Shown here in pieces: positions 1-8,931 of a stretch of DNA of 64,000 bases. Under the pieces are notes generated by a model. It was not told where the DNA came from and made no database searches. It saw only the letters and a program-made list of their open reading frames with translations. Numbering within the stretch: the first letter of the stretch is position 1; every line of letters begins with the position of its first letter. Source of the stretch: Chitinophaga filiformis (GTDB lineage: Bacteria; Bacteroidota; Bacteroidia; Chitinophagales; Chitinophagaceae); NCBI RefSeq assembly GCF_021646545.1, contig NZ_JAKIRP010000009.1, positions 186,001 to 250,000 on the forward strand. The letters are read 5' to 3'. Made by a program: the position numbers and the translations under genes.

Positions 1-315
1 AAAAGAGACAATACCCGCCACACCGCCATTGGCAAAGACCTGGCTGGCTTTGCGGCCTTCAGGGTGTATTCCATCTGATGTTATTTTAGCTTTCAGATCT
101 TTCCGGTGAGAAGTAGCCCAAACGCCAAGTATAAAAAACAGGATCAGTGATAGTAGGCCTATCCAGCTCGTGCCGAAGAAGGTAACAGCGCCGATTATAC
201 CAGCCAGCAGGGCCGCCGGAATAGTGAGTTTTTTGGTCCTGATACAGATGAACATAATACTGCCCAGTATTAGCAGGATGAGAAGCCCGATGCCTCCATG
301 AGGGAATAATGCCAT
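1..315 (-). CDS. DUF92 family membrane protein, N-terminal part
   Basis: The reading frame is open from an ATG at 313-315 to the left edge, so only the first 105 residues are present. They form two hydrophobic stretches (about residues 8-24 and 30-62), then a cytosolic-looking HRKDLKAK segment and the motif GRKASQVFANGGVAG. That last motif is characteristic of DUF92 proteins, the TMEM19/VTE6-like membrane family that includes plant phytyl-phosphate kinase. The family suggests an isoprenoid or phytyl-phosphate kinase-like membrane enzyme, but no substrate can be read here. It is divergent from the large T9SS gene starting at 708. The remainder lies outside the window. Confidence 0.8.
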   Translation of the reverse strand, partial: MALFPHGGIGLLILLILGSIMFICIRTKKLTIPAALLAGIIGAVTFFGTSWIGLLSLILFFILGVWATSHRKDLKAKITSDGIHPEGRKASQVFANGGVAGIVSF

Positions 316-423
316 AGGGATGTAAAACTAATAAATATTTGATGTGAATAGTACCTGCGTAATCGTATGATCTGGTGAAAGAAATTTCCCCGGAGAACGA
401 TATATTATTTTTTATCTCTCCCG

Positions 424-648
424 TTTTTTATGATCTTTGTTACTATGACTAACTAACTGGTTTGGAATCGATTCCATAGTGTTTAGCATAGAATAGCAGC
501 CAACTTCAGACGTCCAGGATTCTCTTTATACCATCTATCAACATTCTCCAAAAAACTTACGCCAATGCATTACTCAACATTTTGAGTGGGCCTTTTTTCG
601 GGATAGTGCCACTCACTGACATCAAGTGAGCGTTCGCTTGCAGCGAAC
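424..648 (+). promoter_or_regulatory. Divergent intergenic region with promoter-like motif and three hairpins
   Basis: The 392-base gap 316-707 holds no gene that I can support. It contains TTTTATGATCTTTGT at 426-440, also found at 5747-5761 upstream of another gene. It also has three short inverted repeats: CTCAA/TTGAG at 573-586 followed by a T-run, CTCACT/AGTGAG at 612-630, and GTTCGC/GCGAAC at 632-648. If transcription starts just after 440, the gene at 708 has a leader of about 260 nt carrying all three hairpins. A role in attenuation or mRNA stability is inference. Confidence 0.4.
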
Positions 649-707
649 AGCAACAGATTACTATAGTCTGGATTGTATCGTATTGCCTACATCTAAAGCA
701 AATCATC

Positions 708-3700
708 ATGAGACAAAATCTAAACGAGAGGTATTCATCTCTTACCGATCCCGTTTATCTACACCAAAACCAACAAAATCATTTCTATGTACTTTTTCTA
801 CAAATCTTCCTGCTGTTTTTATTATTTATGCCAGCGACGTTGCTGGCGCAATCCACGAAGACATTTACGGTGAATATGACCGGCGATGAAAGTGATCCTA
901 ACGCAAATGATATCGGTGATGATGGGAAATGTGATGTGGACCCAATTACAATGGGCGACCAATGTACTTTTCGTGCAGCCATACAAAATCATAATGGTAA
1001 TCGCCACCTGGGGCAGAACCGGATCACCTTTGCCATTCCCGACGCTCCGGGTACGGGTAGTATCGTTATAAAAGTAGGAAGCACGGGTCTGGGAGCCTTG
1101 CCGCCGATTCTCGGATCAGTGGCTATTAACGCTGTAAACAGCGACAGCAGGCGTATTGAACTGGATGGCAGCATGGCGGGAGGTGGTGCAATAGGGCTGC
1201 AATTGCTGGGTGGCAATTGTGAGATCCTGTTTTTTGTGATCAATAGTTTCTCTTCCCATGGTATGTACATTTCAGGTACGCCACCTCCGGGCGCAGGCGG
1301 ACACGTTATTCAGAACAATTACATCGGTACTGACTTTACCGCTACTGCTGCAAAGGGCAATGGCGGCGATGGGATCTTCATTGATAATACACCGGGTTGT
1401 ACGATCGGTGGTACCGGTATTTTAAGAAATATCATATCGGGGAATGAGGGTAATGGTATTAAGATCCAGGGTGATTCGTCGCAGTTTGGTACCAACGGCG
1501 CGATAAATAACTTTGCGGTAGGTAATTTCATCGGATTAGACATATCGGGTGACAAAGCCTTGCCGAATAAGAAAGACGGAGTTGTGTTGAACAATGCGCC
1601 GAACAACACTGTGGGCGGGGCGAGTCCCGGTCAGGGGAATAAGATGGCCGGAACCACCAACAGCAACGGGGTTACCGTAACCGGTAGTTTCACAGAAGGG
1701 ATTAAGATATTAGGGAACTTTATCGGGGAGAATAATACGGGGGCTAAATTCAAAATAGGCATCGCTGCCAGTGCCAAACCTATTACCATTGAAGGGAATG
1801 TCATTACCGAAATTGTGGGAGTAGGTATTGATCTGTTTGTAAACGGAGATGGTAGCTACAATATACGCAAGAACAGTTTCCAGGGAAATATGACGGTCGG
1901 CAGCAAGTTCCGGTTCGGGGACGGGAAAATTGTACAGATGAAGTACGAGAATAATTTCCATACCGAAAATGGTTTGGCCCTGGACGTGGAAGAATCTGCC
2001 AGTGGAAAGATCGACTGGATCTTTCTCGGCGATACATTAAAACTGGGGCAGGCAGGAGCTAACTTTATATTTCACGCTGCGGGCAACAAAAACTTTACCA
2101 ATGGCATATACCAGGGTATTGCAGGTGTGGCCTTTAACTATGTAGCAGATCTTTCTCCTGGTATGCAAATGGCGTTGAATGTGAAAGGCGACGCATATAC
2201 CGGCAACGCTGGCGGAGCAAGGACCGGGAAGGTAGTATTGACTGCAGGAACAACTTTCAGCTATGCGCTGCTTGGCTCTTCGGCTGTCAATAATGGTAAA
2301 GATGGAGACAGGCTGGATGTGATCGCTGATGCGAACGCTACCGGCACCTTTACATCGATGGATAATGAATTTAAGGTGAATGGTGGCGTTGGTCTCCGAT
2401 GGATCAACAATGGCAGGAACCTTATTACCGTCCGTGCCTTTATAGAGCATGATGTCTTTGATAAAAACACCGAGGCAGGCATAGAGGTAAAAAGTTTCCT
2501 GACAGAGAAGAGTATACTTAATAACACCGTCACCAACAACGGAGGACCAGGTATCCTGTTAAACGGTACTACGATTGCGCATCTTGAGGGGAATACTATA
2601 TCCGGTAATGGTACCGGTATTCTTGTGAATGATGCTGCAACAGCGCGTATTAACAACAATACCGTTACCGGCAATGGTAAGGGTATTGCGTTCGGTGGAA
2701 CCGGTACAGGAAGTGAAATAACAGCGAATGCTATTTTCAAAAATAATGGTCTGGGGCTTGACCTGGGTAATAATGGCCCTACTGCCAATGATCCTGGCGA
2801 TGGAGATGCAGGACCGAACAATTTGCAGAACTTCCCTGTATTGACGGCTGTGAATAGCGCAGGTGGGAACACCAGCATACAGGGTACTTTGAATAGCAAG
2901 CCTAATACCACTTACAAACTGGATTTCTTCTCCAATGACGTCTGCAATCCGTCAGGATTCGGAGAGGGGCAGGCTTTCCTGGATTCCTTTAAAGTGACTA
3001 CTGATGCTGCTGGTAATGCCGCGTTTAATGCAGTTTTAACGGGTATAACTTTGCCGGCGGGAGCTGTTATCACCAGTACAGCTACTGATCCTGGTCACAA
3101 TACCAGTGAATTCAGCGCTTGTCTGCTGACAGGTAACGTTCAAACGGCAGATCTTGAATTGACCAAGACCGCTGATAAGACAGATTATGCACCTGGCGCT
3201 GATGTTATCTATACTATTCTATTGTCTAATAAGGGAACAGCCAATGCACCGGATATTGTTGTTACAGATGTATTGCCGGCTGGTATTACCTTTAAACAGG
3301 CAGTGGCTACTGTTGGTACTTATGATAATGCAACAGGCAGGTGGCAGGTGCCGATCCTTAACAGTGGTAGTCAGGCTACACTGACCATCACAGGTACTCT
3401 TAATGCTGTGGGTACTGTTATCAACACTGCTGAAGTGACAGCAAGTAAATTACCTGATCCGGATTCATCTCCGAATAATGGTATCGGTACTGAAGACGAT
3501 CAAAGCAGTGTGTCCATCAACGTCCGGCAGGGAACTGCAGATCTTGAGTTGACCAAAACGGCTGACAAGACCCAGTATGTTGCTGGCGATCAGATAATAT
3601 ACGTTGTGCGGTTAACTAATAAAGGAACAACGAATGCACCTGACATCGTTGTTACAGATCTACTGCCGGCGGGTATTACCTTCAAGCAGGCTGTGGTTAC

Positions 3701-4937
3701 CGTAGGTACTTATAACAATGTTACAGGTAAGTGGCTGGTGCCGATCCTGAATGTTGGCAAGCAGGCTACAATGGCCATTACAGGTACTGTTAATACAACG
3801 GGAGCTGTTACCAATACTGCGGAAGTGACGGCCAGTAAGCTACCTGATCCGGATTCATCGCCGAACAACGGAATCGGTACAGAAGATGATCAGAGCAGTG
3901 TTACCGTAAATGTACAACAGCAGGGAACGGCAGATCTTGAATTGAGCAAGACGGCTGATAAGACACAATATGTTACAGGCGATCAGGTGAAATTTATTAT
4001 CCGGTTGACTAATAAAGGCACGGCGAATGCGCCAGGCATCGTTGTTACAGATATACTGCCGGCAGGTGTTGCCTTTAAGCAGGCGATAGTGACTGTTGGT
4101 GCTTATAATAATGTTTCAGGTAAGTGGCAGGTGCCGATCCTGAATACTGGTAAGCAGGCCACCATGGTTATCATAGGAACTGTTAATGCAGCGGGTACTA
4201 TTACCAATACGGCGGAAGTGACAGCCAGTAAGCTACCTGATCCGGATTCATCTCCGAATAATGGTGTTAGCACAGAAGATGATCAAAGCAGTGTTTCTAT
4301 ACAGGTAAGCCAGCAGCCAGACATTGCGCAGCAGTATAAGGCGCTGATGCAGCAGATCACCGCATTGGTGAACGCTGGTAAGCTGACCCGGGCGGAAGGC
4401 CAGGTATTGAACGGCATTTTGGATATTTCATTACAGCTGCACAATAACGGACAGATCCGGCCAGCTGCTGTTGTGCTCAGGGTATTCATTGTGTTGATAC
4501 GGACCGCTACACAGCGAACAGGTTTGACAGATGTTGACAGGAATGCATTGATTGCATCAGCACAGAAGATCATTGAACAACTGAGAGCATTGCCGCTCCG
4601 TCAGTCATCAGCAACGACCGACAATGACAGCGAATGGAAAGACCTGGAAGACCGCGCGCGTAAGGAATTAATGGGTCAGCCAGTCATCAGGACTTATCCT
4701 AATCCGTTCAATAGTTATTTAGTTATTTCATTTGATGTTGTACATGAAAGCAGGGTACAACTGAACGCGTACGATGTGAATGGTAGAATGATTGCACTCC
4801 TGGTAGATAAGGTAATGCAACCGGGTGTACAGACCATAACCTGGCGGACACCGCATTTACCTGCAGGTGTGTATGTACTGCAGTTGAGAGCGAATGATGT
4901 CGTGAAGACTTATAAAGTATTGCATGTAAGAGAATAG
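708..4937 (+). CDS. T9SS-secreted beta-helix protein with three DUF11 repeats
   Basis: A 1409-residue surface or secreted protein. A long polar N-terminus precedes a hydrophobic signal core (residues about 27-47, ending LLAQ). A CSLREA-like segment follows (about 50-95, DDGKCDVDP...CTFRAAIQ). Residues about 140-740 are rich in N-x-I/G-N-x-I turns typical of right-handed parallel beta-helices. Three DUF11 (Ig-like) repeats of about 130 residues start near 814, 944 and 1075, each with DLELxKTADK and SKLPDPDSSPNN. A helical segment covers about 1210-1300. The C-terminal about 85 residues (RTYPNPFNSYLVI...GRMIALL...GVYVLQLRA) match the T9SS type A sorting domain, so export by the Por/T9SS machinery is likely. 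Ligand or adhesion partner is unknown. ATG at 708 is chosen because it is the only start giving a signal sequence. Confidence 0.85.
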   Translation: MRQNLNERYSSLTDPVYLHQNQQNHFYVLFLQIFLLFLLFMPATLLAQSTKTFTVNMTGDESDPNANDIGDDGKCDVDPITMGDQCTFRAAIQNHNGNRHLGQNRITFAIPDAPGTGSIVIKVGSTGLGALPPILGSVAINAVNSDSRRIELDGSMAGGGAIGLQLLGGNCEILFFVINSFSSHGMYISGTPPPGAGGHVIQNNYIGTDFTATAAKGNGGDGIFIDNTPGCTIGGTGILRNIISGNEGNGIKIQGDSSQFGTNGAINNFAVGNFIGLDISGDKALPNKKDGVVLNNAPNNTVGGASPGQGNKMAGTTNSNGVTVTGSFTEGIKILGNFIGENNTGAKFKIGIAASAKPITIEGNVITEIVGVGIDLFVNGDGSYNIRKNSFQGNMTVGSKFRFGDGKIVQMKYENNFHTENGLALDVEESASGKIDWIFLGDTLKLGQAGANFIFHAAGNKNFTNGIYQGIAGVAFNYVADLSPGMQMALNVKGDAYTGNAGGARTGKVVLTAGTTFSYALLGSSAVNNGKDGDRLDVIADANATGTFTSMDNEFKVNGGVGLRWINNGRNLITVRAFIEHDVFDKNTEAGIEVKSFLTEKSILNNTVTNNGGPGILLNGTTIAHLEGNTISGNGTGILVNDAATARINNNTVTGNGKGIAFGGTGTGSEITANAIFKNNGLGLDLGNNGPTANDPGDGDAGPNNLQNFPVLTAVNSAGGNTSIQGTLNSKPNTTYKLDFFSNDVCNPSGFGEGQAFLDSFKVTTDAAGNAAFNAVLTGITLPAGAVITSTATDPGHNTSEFSACLLTGNVQTADLELTKTADKTDYAPGADVIYTILLSNKGTANAPDIVVTDVLPAGITFKQAVATVGTYDNATGRWQVPILNSGSQATLTITGTLNAVGTVINTAEVTASKLPDPDSSPNNGIGTEDDQSSVSINVRQGTADLELTKTADKTQYVAGDQIIYVVRLTNKGTTNAPDIVVTDLLPAGITFKQAVVTVGTYNNVTGKWLVPILNVGKQATMAITGTVNTTGAVTNTAEVTASKLPDPDSSPNNGIGTEDDQSSVTVNVQQQGTADLELSKTADKTQYVTGDQVKFIIRLTNKGTANAPGIVVTDILPAGVAFKQAIVTVGAYNNVSGKWQVPILNTGKQATMVIIGTVNAAGTITNTAEVTASKLPDPDSSPNNGVSTEDDQSSVSIQVSQQPDIAQQYKALMQQITALVNAGKLTRAEGQVLNGILDISLQLHNNGQIRPAAVVLRVFIVLIRTATQRTGLTDVDRNALIASAQKIIEQLRALPLRQSSATTDNDSEWKDLEDRARKELMGQPVIRTYPNPFNSYLVISFDVVHESRVQLNAYDVNGRMIALLVDKVMQPGVQTITWRTPHLPAGVYVLQLRANDVVKTYKVLHVRE
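3147..4310 (+). repeat. Three tandem about 390-bp DUF11-coding repeats
   Basis: Units begin at about 3147, 3537 and 3930 (periods 390 and 393 bp), each opening with GCAGATCTTGA. DNA identity is high, not just protein identity: for example the stretch coding for KLPDPDSSPNN is nearly the same in all units. This suggests recent duplication or gene conversion, and makes repeat number prone to change by recombination. Confidence 0.9.
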
Positions 4938-5039
4938 CGTAGCGGGGCTGTCTAAATCCACCTGTCAGAATGTCCAGGTAGTACAGTTCATGTTGTATAA
5001 ACGAGCGTTAAATTTGCTTAACATCAAAAAGATATAAGC

Positions 5040-5501
5040 ATGAAAAATCAGGACTTTACCACTACTATTCTGGTGGATCAGACAGCCCAGCAAGCTTTTA
5101 ATGCTATCATCAATGTTCGCGGATGGTGGTCTGAGAACATTCAAGGAAGTACAGATAAACTCAATAGTGAATTTGCATATGGTTTCAAGGATGTTCATCG
5201 TTGCCGTATCAAGGTCATTGAGCTTATTCCGGCGCAGAAGGTGGTTTGGCATGTTATGGATAATTATTTCAATTTTACGGAAGATAAGAGCGAGTGGAAG
5301 GATACAAAGATCATCTTCGACATTGCGGAAAAGGAAGGAAAAACGGAGATCCGATTCACGCACCAGGGATTAGTGCCTGCGTATGAATGCTATCAGATTT
5401 GTCATGACGCCTGGACGGGATATATCCAAAAGAGCCTGAAGAATCTGATCGCTACCGGAAAAGGGGCGCCGAATCCGAAGGAGGTGGAGACGGAGGCGTA
5501 G
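5040..5501 (+). CDS. SRPBCC/AHSA1-like domain protein
   Basis: A 153-residue cytosolic protein. The pattern DFTTTILVDQTAQQAFNAI, then NVRGWWSE, a beta-rich centre (KVIELIPAQKVVWHV) and the C-terminal helix DAWTGYIQKSLKNLIATG match the START/SRPBCC fold of the Activator of Hsp90 ATPase homologue 1-like family. Such small single-domain members bind hydrophobic ligands or act as stress proteins; the ligand cannot be inferred. The N-terminal half lacks the extra domain of eukaryotic Aha1. It lies about 100 bp after the large T9SS gene and could be co-transcribed or independent. The ATG is supported by family length. Confidence 0.8.
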   Translation: MKNQDFTTTILVDQTAQQAFNAIINVRGWWSENIQGSTDKLNSEFAYGFKDVHRCRIKVIELIPAQKVVWHVMDNYFNFTEDKSEWKDTKIIFDIAEKEGKTEIRFTHQGLVPAYECYQICHDAWTGYIQKSLKNLIATGKGAPNPKEVETEA

Positions 5502-5634
5502 AATAGCTCGCGATGATGTTTGGAAATGGACGGCGGTTAATTATAAACTGTTTTTATCTACAGTAATGTAGTAATGGAAATTATATGCTGCATGTTTTTC
5601 GGGAATAGAAATAAAATGCAGCGCCTGAGTTTGG

Positions 5635-5671
5635 ACTCGCCTGCGCATATACGATGCGTAGGCGAGTTTTT
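5635..5671 (+). terminator. Rho-independent terminator
   Basis: Inverted repeat ACTCGCCTgCGCAT / ATGCGtAGGCGAGT with a 5-nt loop, followed by TTTTTTC. It lies about 135 bp beyond the SRPBCC stop codon. Either the transcript has a long 3' UTR or a short independent transcript ends here. Confidence 0.75.
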
Positions 5672-5702
5672 TCTTTGTAAAGGAACTTCTGATTTATAAT
5701 TC

Positions 5703-5761
5703 CATAACACATGTACAACGAATGTGTTATGCGGTTTGTCAGATCGTTTTATGATCTTTGT
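5703..5761 (+). promoter_or_regulatory. Inverted repeat plus promoter-like motif upstream of 5858
   Basis: A perfect 10-bp inverted repeat CATAACACAT / ATGTGTTATG (5703-5712, 5722-5731) sits just upstream of TTTTATGATCTTTGT (5747-5761). The latter 15-mer is identical to 426-440 ahead of the T9SS gene. The arrangement suggests an operator next to a shared promoter type. No TAnnTTTG consensus box is present in the 15-mer itself (it ends GATCTTTG, two or more mismatches). Confidence 0.4.
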
Positions 5762-5857
5762 CGCAGTTGAAATTTGATGTTGCCCAAAATTTATTTCATT
5801 TTCTATACTTTGTTCGAGCATATTCACAATTCTCAATTTAGATCTTAGCCTATAAAT

Positions 5858-7291
5858 ATGAATAGTTGGATTGTTATAAGTCTTCTTATAATGAACCTGC
5901 ATGATCCTGTTGATACCTATCGGAAAGATACGACGGTTACAGCCCGGGATAGCAGTTCTATGAAAGCACCAGCATTACCTGCGAAATATTTGTCCCAGGT
6001 AAAGCAGAAGTCAATGCGTATGGAGCAGCAGGTGAATAAGCGTGCTGACAAGGCATTGACCCGTTTACTTAAGCAGGAGAGGAAAATGAAGGCCCGCCTT
6101 TGGAAGGTCGATTCTGTGGCTGCAGGTAATATTTTCTCAAAGTCCATAGACAGTTTGGGGAGTCTGAAGGCAGGGCTCAAAAACAAGGTGGCTGGTAAGC
6201 TACCTTTAGGGAATAGCTATCTGGATTCGCTGGGGAATTCTTTGAAGTTCCTGGAGGGTAAAGGCGAGCTGTTAGGTGCATCCAAAGGAAAGCTGGCAGG
6301 TGTTACCGGGAATATTGAATCGCTGCAGGGCAAATTGCAACAGGCCGAGCAGATCAAGGCGTATATCCGTGAACATAAAAAGCAGCTGAAGGAACAGTTA
6401 TCCCAGTACGCTGGCTTTACCAAAGATCTTCAGAAGATCAATAAGGAGGCTTACTACTATGGTCAGCAGATCAACGAGTACAAAGCCGTACTGAAAGATA
6501 AAAAGAAAGCAGAGGCAAAGGCAATGGAGTTGCTGAAAAAAATGCCTGCTTATAATGACTTTCTCCGTAAAAACTCTCAGATAGCAAGTTTATTCAACCT
6601 GGGAACTGCGGGGAATAACACTGCCCAGAGTCTGGAGGGATTGCAGACGCGCACGCAGGTAGAACAGCTGATACAGCAAAGGCTCGGTAATGATCCGACG
6701 GCCAGGCAGGCGGTAAGTCAGCAGATGGATCAGGCGAGGTCACAATTGAATGAACTGAAGAACAAGTTCCCGGATCTCGACAATGCTGGTGATATGCCGG
6801 ATTTTAAGCCGAATCCTATGAAGACTAAAAGCTTCCTTCAACGATTGGAGTTTGGTGGGAATATTCAGTTCCAGAAGTCCAACCGTTATTTTCCTACAAC
6901 TTCTGATATCGCCGGTCAGGTGGGGTATAAGTTCCATAAGAACGGGACGGCTGGTATTGGCGCGTCTTATAAGCTGGGTATGGGTACTGGCTGGAATGAC
7001 ATCTACATCAGTCATCAGGGAATGGGATTACGCTCGTTTGTTGACTGGAAGCTGAAAGGGACATTTTTTGTGAATGGCGGGTTTGAGCAGAATTATGTGT
7101 CGACTATTACGCATGCGGATCAACTAAAGGATTGGAGTGGCTGGCAGGGAAGTGCGTTACTGGGGATCAGCAAGAAATATAAGGTGAGTGCGAAGCTGAA
7201 GGGGAATATCATGGTGTTGTATGATTTTCTGGCGAAGCGGAATGTGCCGTCAACGAGTCCGGTTAAATTGAGATTAGGGTATAATTTTTAA
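5858..7291 (+). CDS. Coiled-coil protein with beta-barrel-like C-terminus
   Basis: A 477-residue protein that I do not recognise by name. A short hydrophobic N-terminus (residues 3-13) may be a weak signal sequence. Residues about 45-310 are charged, Lys/Gln/Leu-rich helix with heptad character (for example LQGKLQQAEQIKAYIREHKKQLKEQL), probably a long coiled coil. From about 325 the sequence alternates aromatic and polar residues (GGNIQFQKSNRYFP, VGYKFHKNGTAGIGASYKLG) and ends LRLGYNF, with the terminal Phe typical of outer-membrane beta strands. An outer-membrane protein with a periplasmic or external stalk is inferred. It is 17 bp ahead of the tail-fibre-like gene, so the two are likely co-transcribed with the RHS remnant. 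Confidence 0.6.
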   Translation: MNSWIVISLLIMNLHDPVDTYRKDTTVTARDSSSMKAPALPAKYLSQVKQKSMRMEQQVNKRADKALTRLLKQERKMKARLWKVDSVAAGNIFSKSIDSLGSLKAGLKNKVAGKLPLGNSYLDSLGNSLKFLEGKGELLGASKGKLAGVTGNIESLQGKLQQAEQIKAYIREHKKQLKEQLSQYAGFTKDLQKINKEAYYYGQQINEYKAVLKDKKKAEAKAMELLKKMPAYNDFLRKNSQIASLFNLGTAGNNTAQSLEGLQTRTQVEQLIQQRLGNDPTARQAVSQQMDQARSQLNELKNKFPDLDNAGDMPDFKPNPMKTKSFLQRLEFGGNIQFQKSNRYFPTTSDIAGQVGYKFHKNGTAGIGASYKLGMGTGWNDIYISHQGMGLRSFVDWKLKGTFFVNGGFEQNYVSTITHADQLKDWSGWQGSALLGISKKYKVSAKLKGNIMVLYDFLAKRNVPSTSPVKLRLGYNF

Positions 7292-7308
7292 AAGTATTTG
7301 ATCAGAAT

Positions 7309-8262
7309 ATGAGAAAAGTTTTAAAGTCAGGAAGCATCCTTTTGGGTATTGTAAGCATTTTAAGTATTGCAGGTGTAAAGAACGCTAATGCGCAGGCGTC
7401 AGGTACTATTACCGTGAATGGAGATATTAGCAAGTATTATCCGGTTACATTCAAAGACGCCGCTGCCCCTTCTGATCTGGCCACGGAGGTGGAGATTGGG
7501 AGGTCAAATGTTCATCGGGACAGCTCATGGCGTGGATCACTGATCGCAAAGTTCAGATATCATGTTAACAACTGGGGAATGGGATCCGAGTTTATAGATG
7601 CGGATATCAGGGGGGCCAATAGTCATGTGCCTGCTAACAGCACTTTTATTGCGGGTTGGACAGATGCATCTTTTGGTAATAATACAGCGAATATAATTAT
7701 CTGGCTGCGGGGTAAGACAACATATACATACCGTTCTGACTACCCCGTGTCGCCGGTTGTTTATGATGGCGTACAGAACCCTGCAAGTTACACGCCCACT
7801 GCAGGAGGGGTGACATACAGCGCCAGATCGGCTGTAGATGATATTATCAACATATACGGTTCGACCTATGGCAATACAGCTTATTTCAATGGAGTGGGCA
7901 CCAACTATTTTGGTGGCAATCTTGGTATCGGAACAAGAAATACAGGTACGAGTAAACTGGCTGTAGAAGGAACAATAGCTGCAAGGAGGGTTAAAGTTAC
8001 ACAAGCTACAACATGGCCGGACTTTGTATTTGACGCGGAGTATAAATTGCCGTCGCTGCAGGAAGTGGAAGCTTATATAAAGGCGAATAAGCATCTCCCC
8101 GACGTGCCATCTGCAGAAGAAGTGGCGAAGGATGGGCAGGATGTAGGTGAGATGAATAGGATTTTGTTACAGAAGGTGGAGGAGTTGACGTTGCATGTGA
8201 TTGAGCAGGAGAAAGAACTGAATAGCCTGAGAGAAAGAATAAAGGCTGTTGAATCAAAGTAG
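7309..8262 (+). CDS. Secreted protein with tail-fibre/cell-wall-anchor-like C-terminus
   Basis: 317 residues. A signal peptide (MRKVLKSGSILLGIVSILSIAG...ANAQ, cleavage near 29) is followed by a beta-rich middle and a C-terminal block. That block runs GNLGIGTRNTG, then LAVEGTIAARRVKVT, then WPDFVFDAEYKLPSLQEVE and KHLPDVPSAEEV, ending in a short coiled coil (LLQKVEELTLHVIEQEKELN). It is the common Bacteroidota tail-fibre-like module, usually found on surface proteins adjacent to RHS/YD-repeat genes. Position between the coiled-coil protein and the RHS N-terminus fits that context. The exact role (adhesion or presentation of an RHS polymer) is unknown. Confidence 0.7.
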   Translation: MRKVLKSGSILLGIVSILSIAGVKNANAQASGTITVNGDISKYYPVTFKDAAAPSDLATEVEIGRSNVHRDSSWRGSLIAKFRYHVNNWGMGSEFIDADIRGANSHVPANSTFIAGWTDASFGNNTANIIIWLRGKTTYTYRSDYPVSPVVYDGVQNPASYTPTAGGVTYSARSAVDDIINIYGSTYGNTAYFNGVGTNYFGGNLGIGTRNTGTSKLAVEGTIAARRVKVTQATTWPDFVFDAEYKLPSLQEVEAYIKANKHLPDVPSAEEVAKDGQDVGEMNRILLQKVEELTLHVIEQEKELNSLRERIKAVESK

Positions 8263-8282
8263 TTATCCATTGTAAATAGAAA

Positions 8283-8921
8283 ATGAAGAGTTACAACAAA
8301 CTGAGTGCCTATTTAGTTGGCTCGCTGTGTATATTTAATATTATAAGTGTGCATGCGCAAACCAGCGATCGTGATATTCCAATTATACCTCCTTCACCAA
8401 CTGCCTATAGTCTGGGCCGCGCCGGTTTTGTGAAAACGGGGCTGTTTTCTGGGACTGCGGGTGCAGAGATTCCAATAACCGAGTATAAAACACCAAACTT
8501 ATCGGTACCGATAAGTTTACATTATAGTTCTAATGGAGTGAAGGTAGAGGCATTATCAACCAAAACAGGGATAGATTGGAATCTTGAAGCTGGAGGAGCT
8601 ATTGTAAGGATGGTCAGGGATGAACCGGATGTTACGAGTTACGCTCCCTCAGGACAGGGTGGGATAATGCCAGAAGAGGTGATGAACGAGGTTGGATCTA
8701 ATGTTCAGAATATGGCATTAAGAACGTATGTACTTCAAACATCAAAAACTGGGCATTTTGATTCGGAGTATGATATATTTTCCTTTAATTTTTTAAAGCA
8801 TAATGGAAAGTTTGGTGGGCAACATGGATATGGGCCTCTTGATCCCAAAGTCGCTAATGACATACCACAGTACTATAAGGATACTAAGGAAATACTCAAA
8901 ATAATGAGATTGCTAAGATAA
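8283..8921 (+). pseudogene. RHS/YD-repeat protein reduced to its two ends
   Basis: 212 residues with signal peptide (ends VHAQ, near residue 26). Residues about 30-170 match the conserved leader of Chitinophaga RHS proteins: SPTAYSLGRAG, GLFSGTAGAEIPI, VPISLHYSSNGVKV, GIDWNLEAGGAIVRMVRDEPD, and EYDIFSFNF...GKF. Such proteins normally run to more than 1000 residues. Here, directly after NGKF, the text changes to GGQHGYGPLDPKVANDIPQYY and stops after 30 more residues. That tail reads like the end of an RHS C-terminal toxin domain. I infer an in-frame internal deletion that joined leader and tail. It could still make a short secreted protein. The next gene, 10 bp downstream, may be the leftover immunity gene. 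Confidence 0.65.
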
Positions 8922-8931
8922 AATAGAAAAT

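Noticed and set aside
626..889. 87-codon frame overlapping the start of the T9SS gene
   Set aside because: It lies in another frame of the real gene, has no family features and its codon pattern is set by the overlapping gene.
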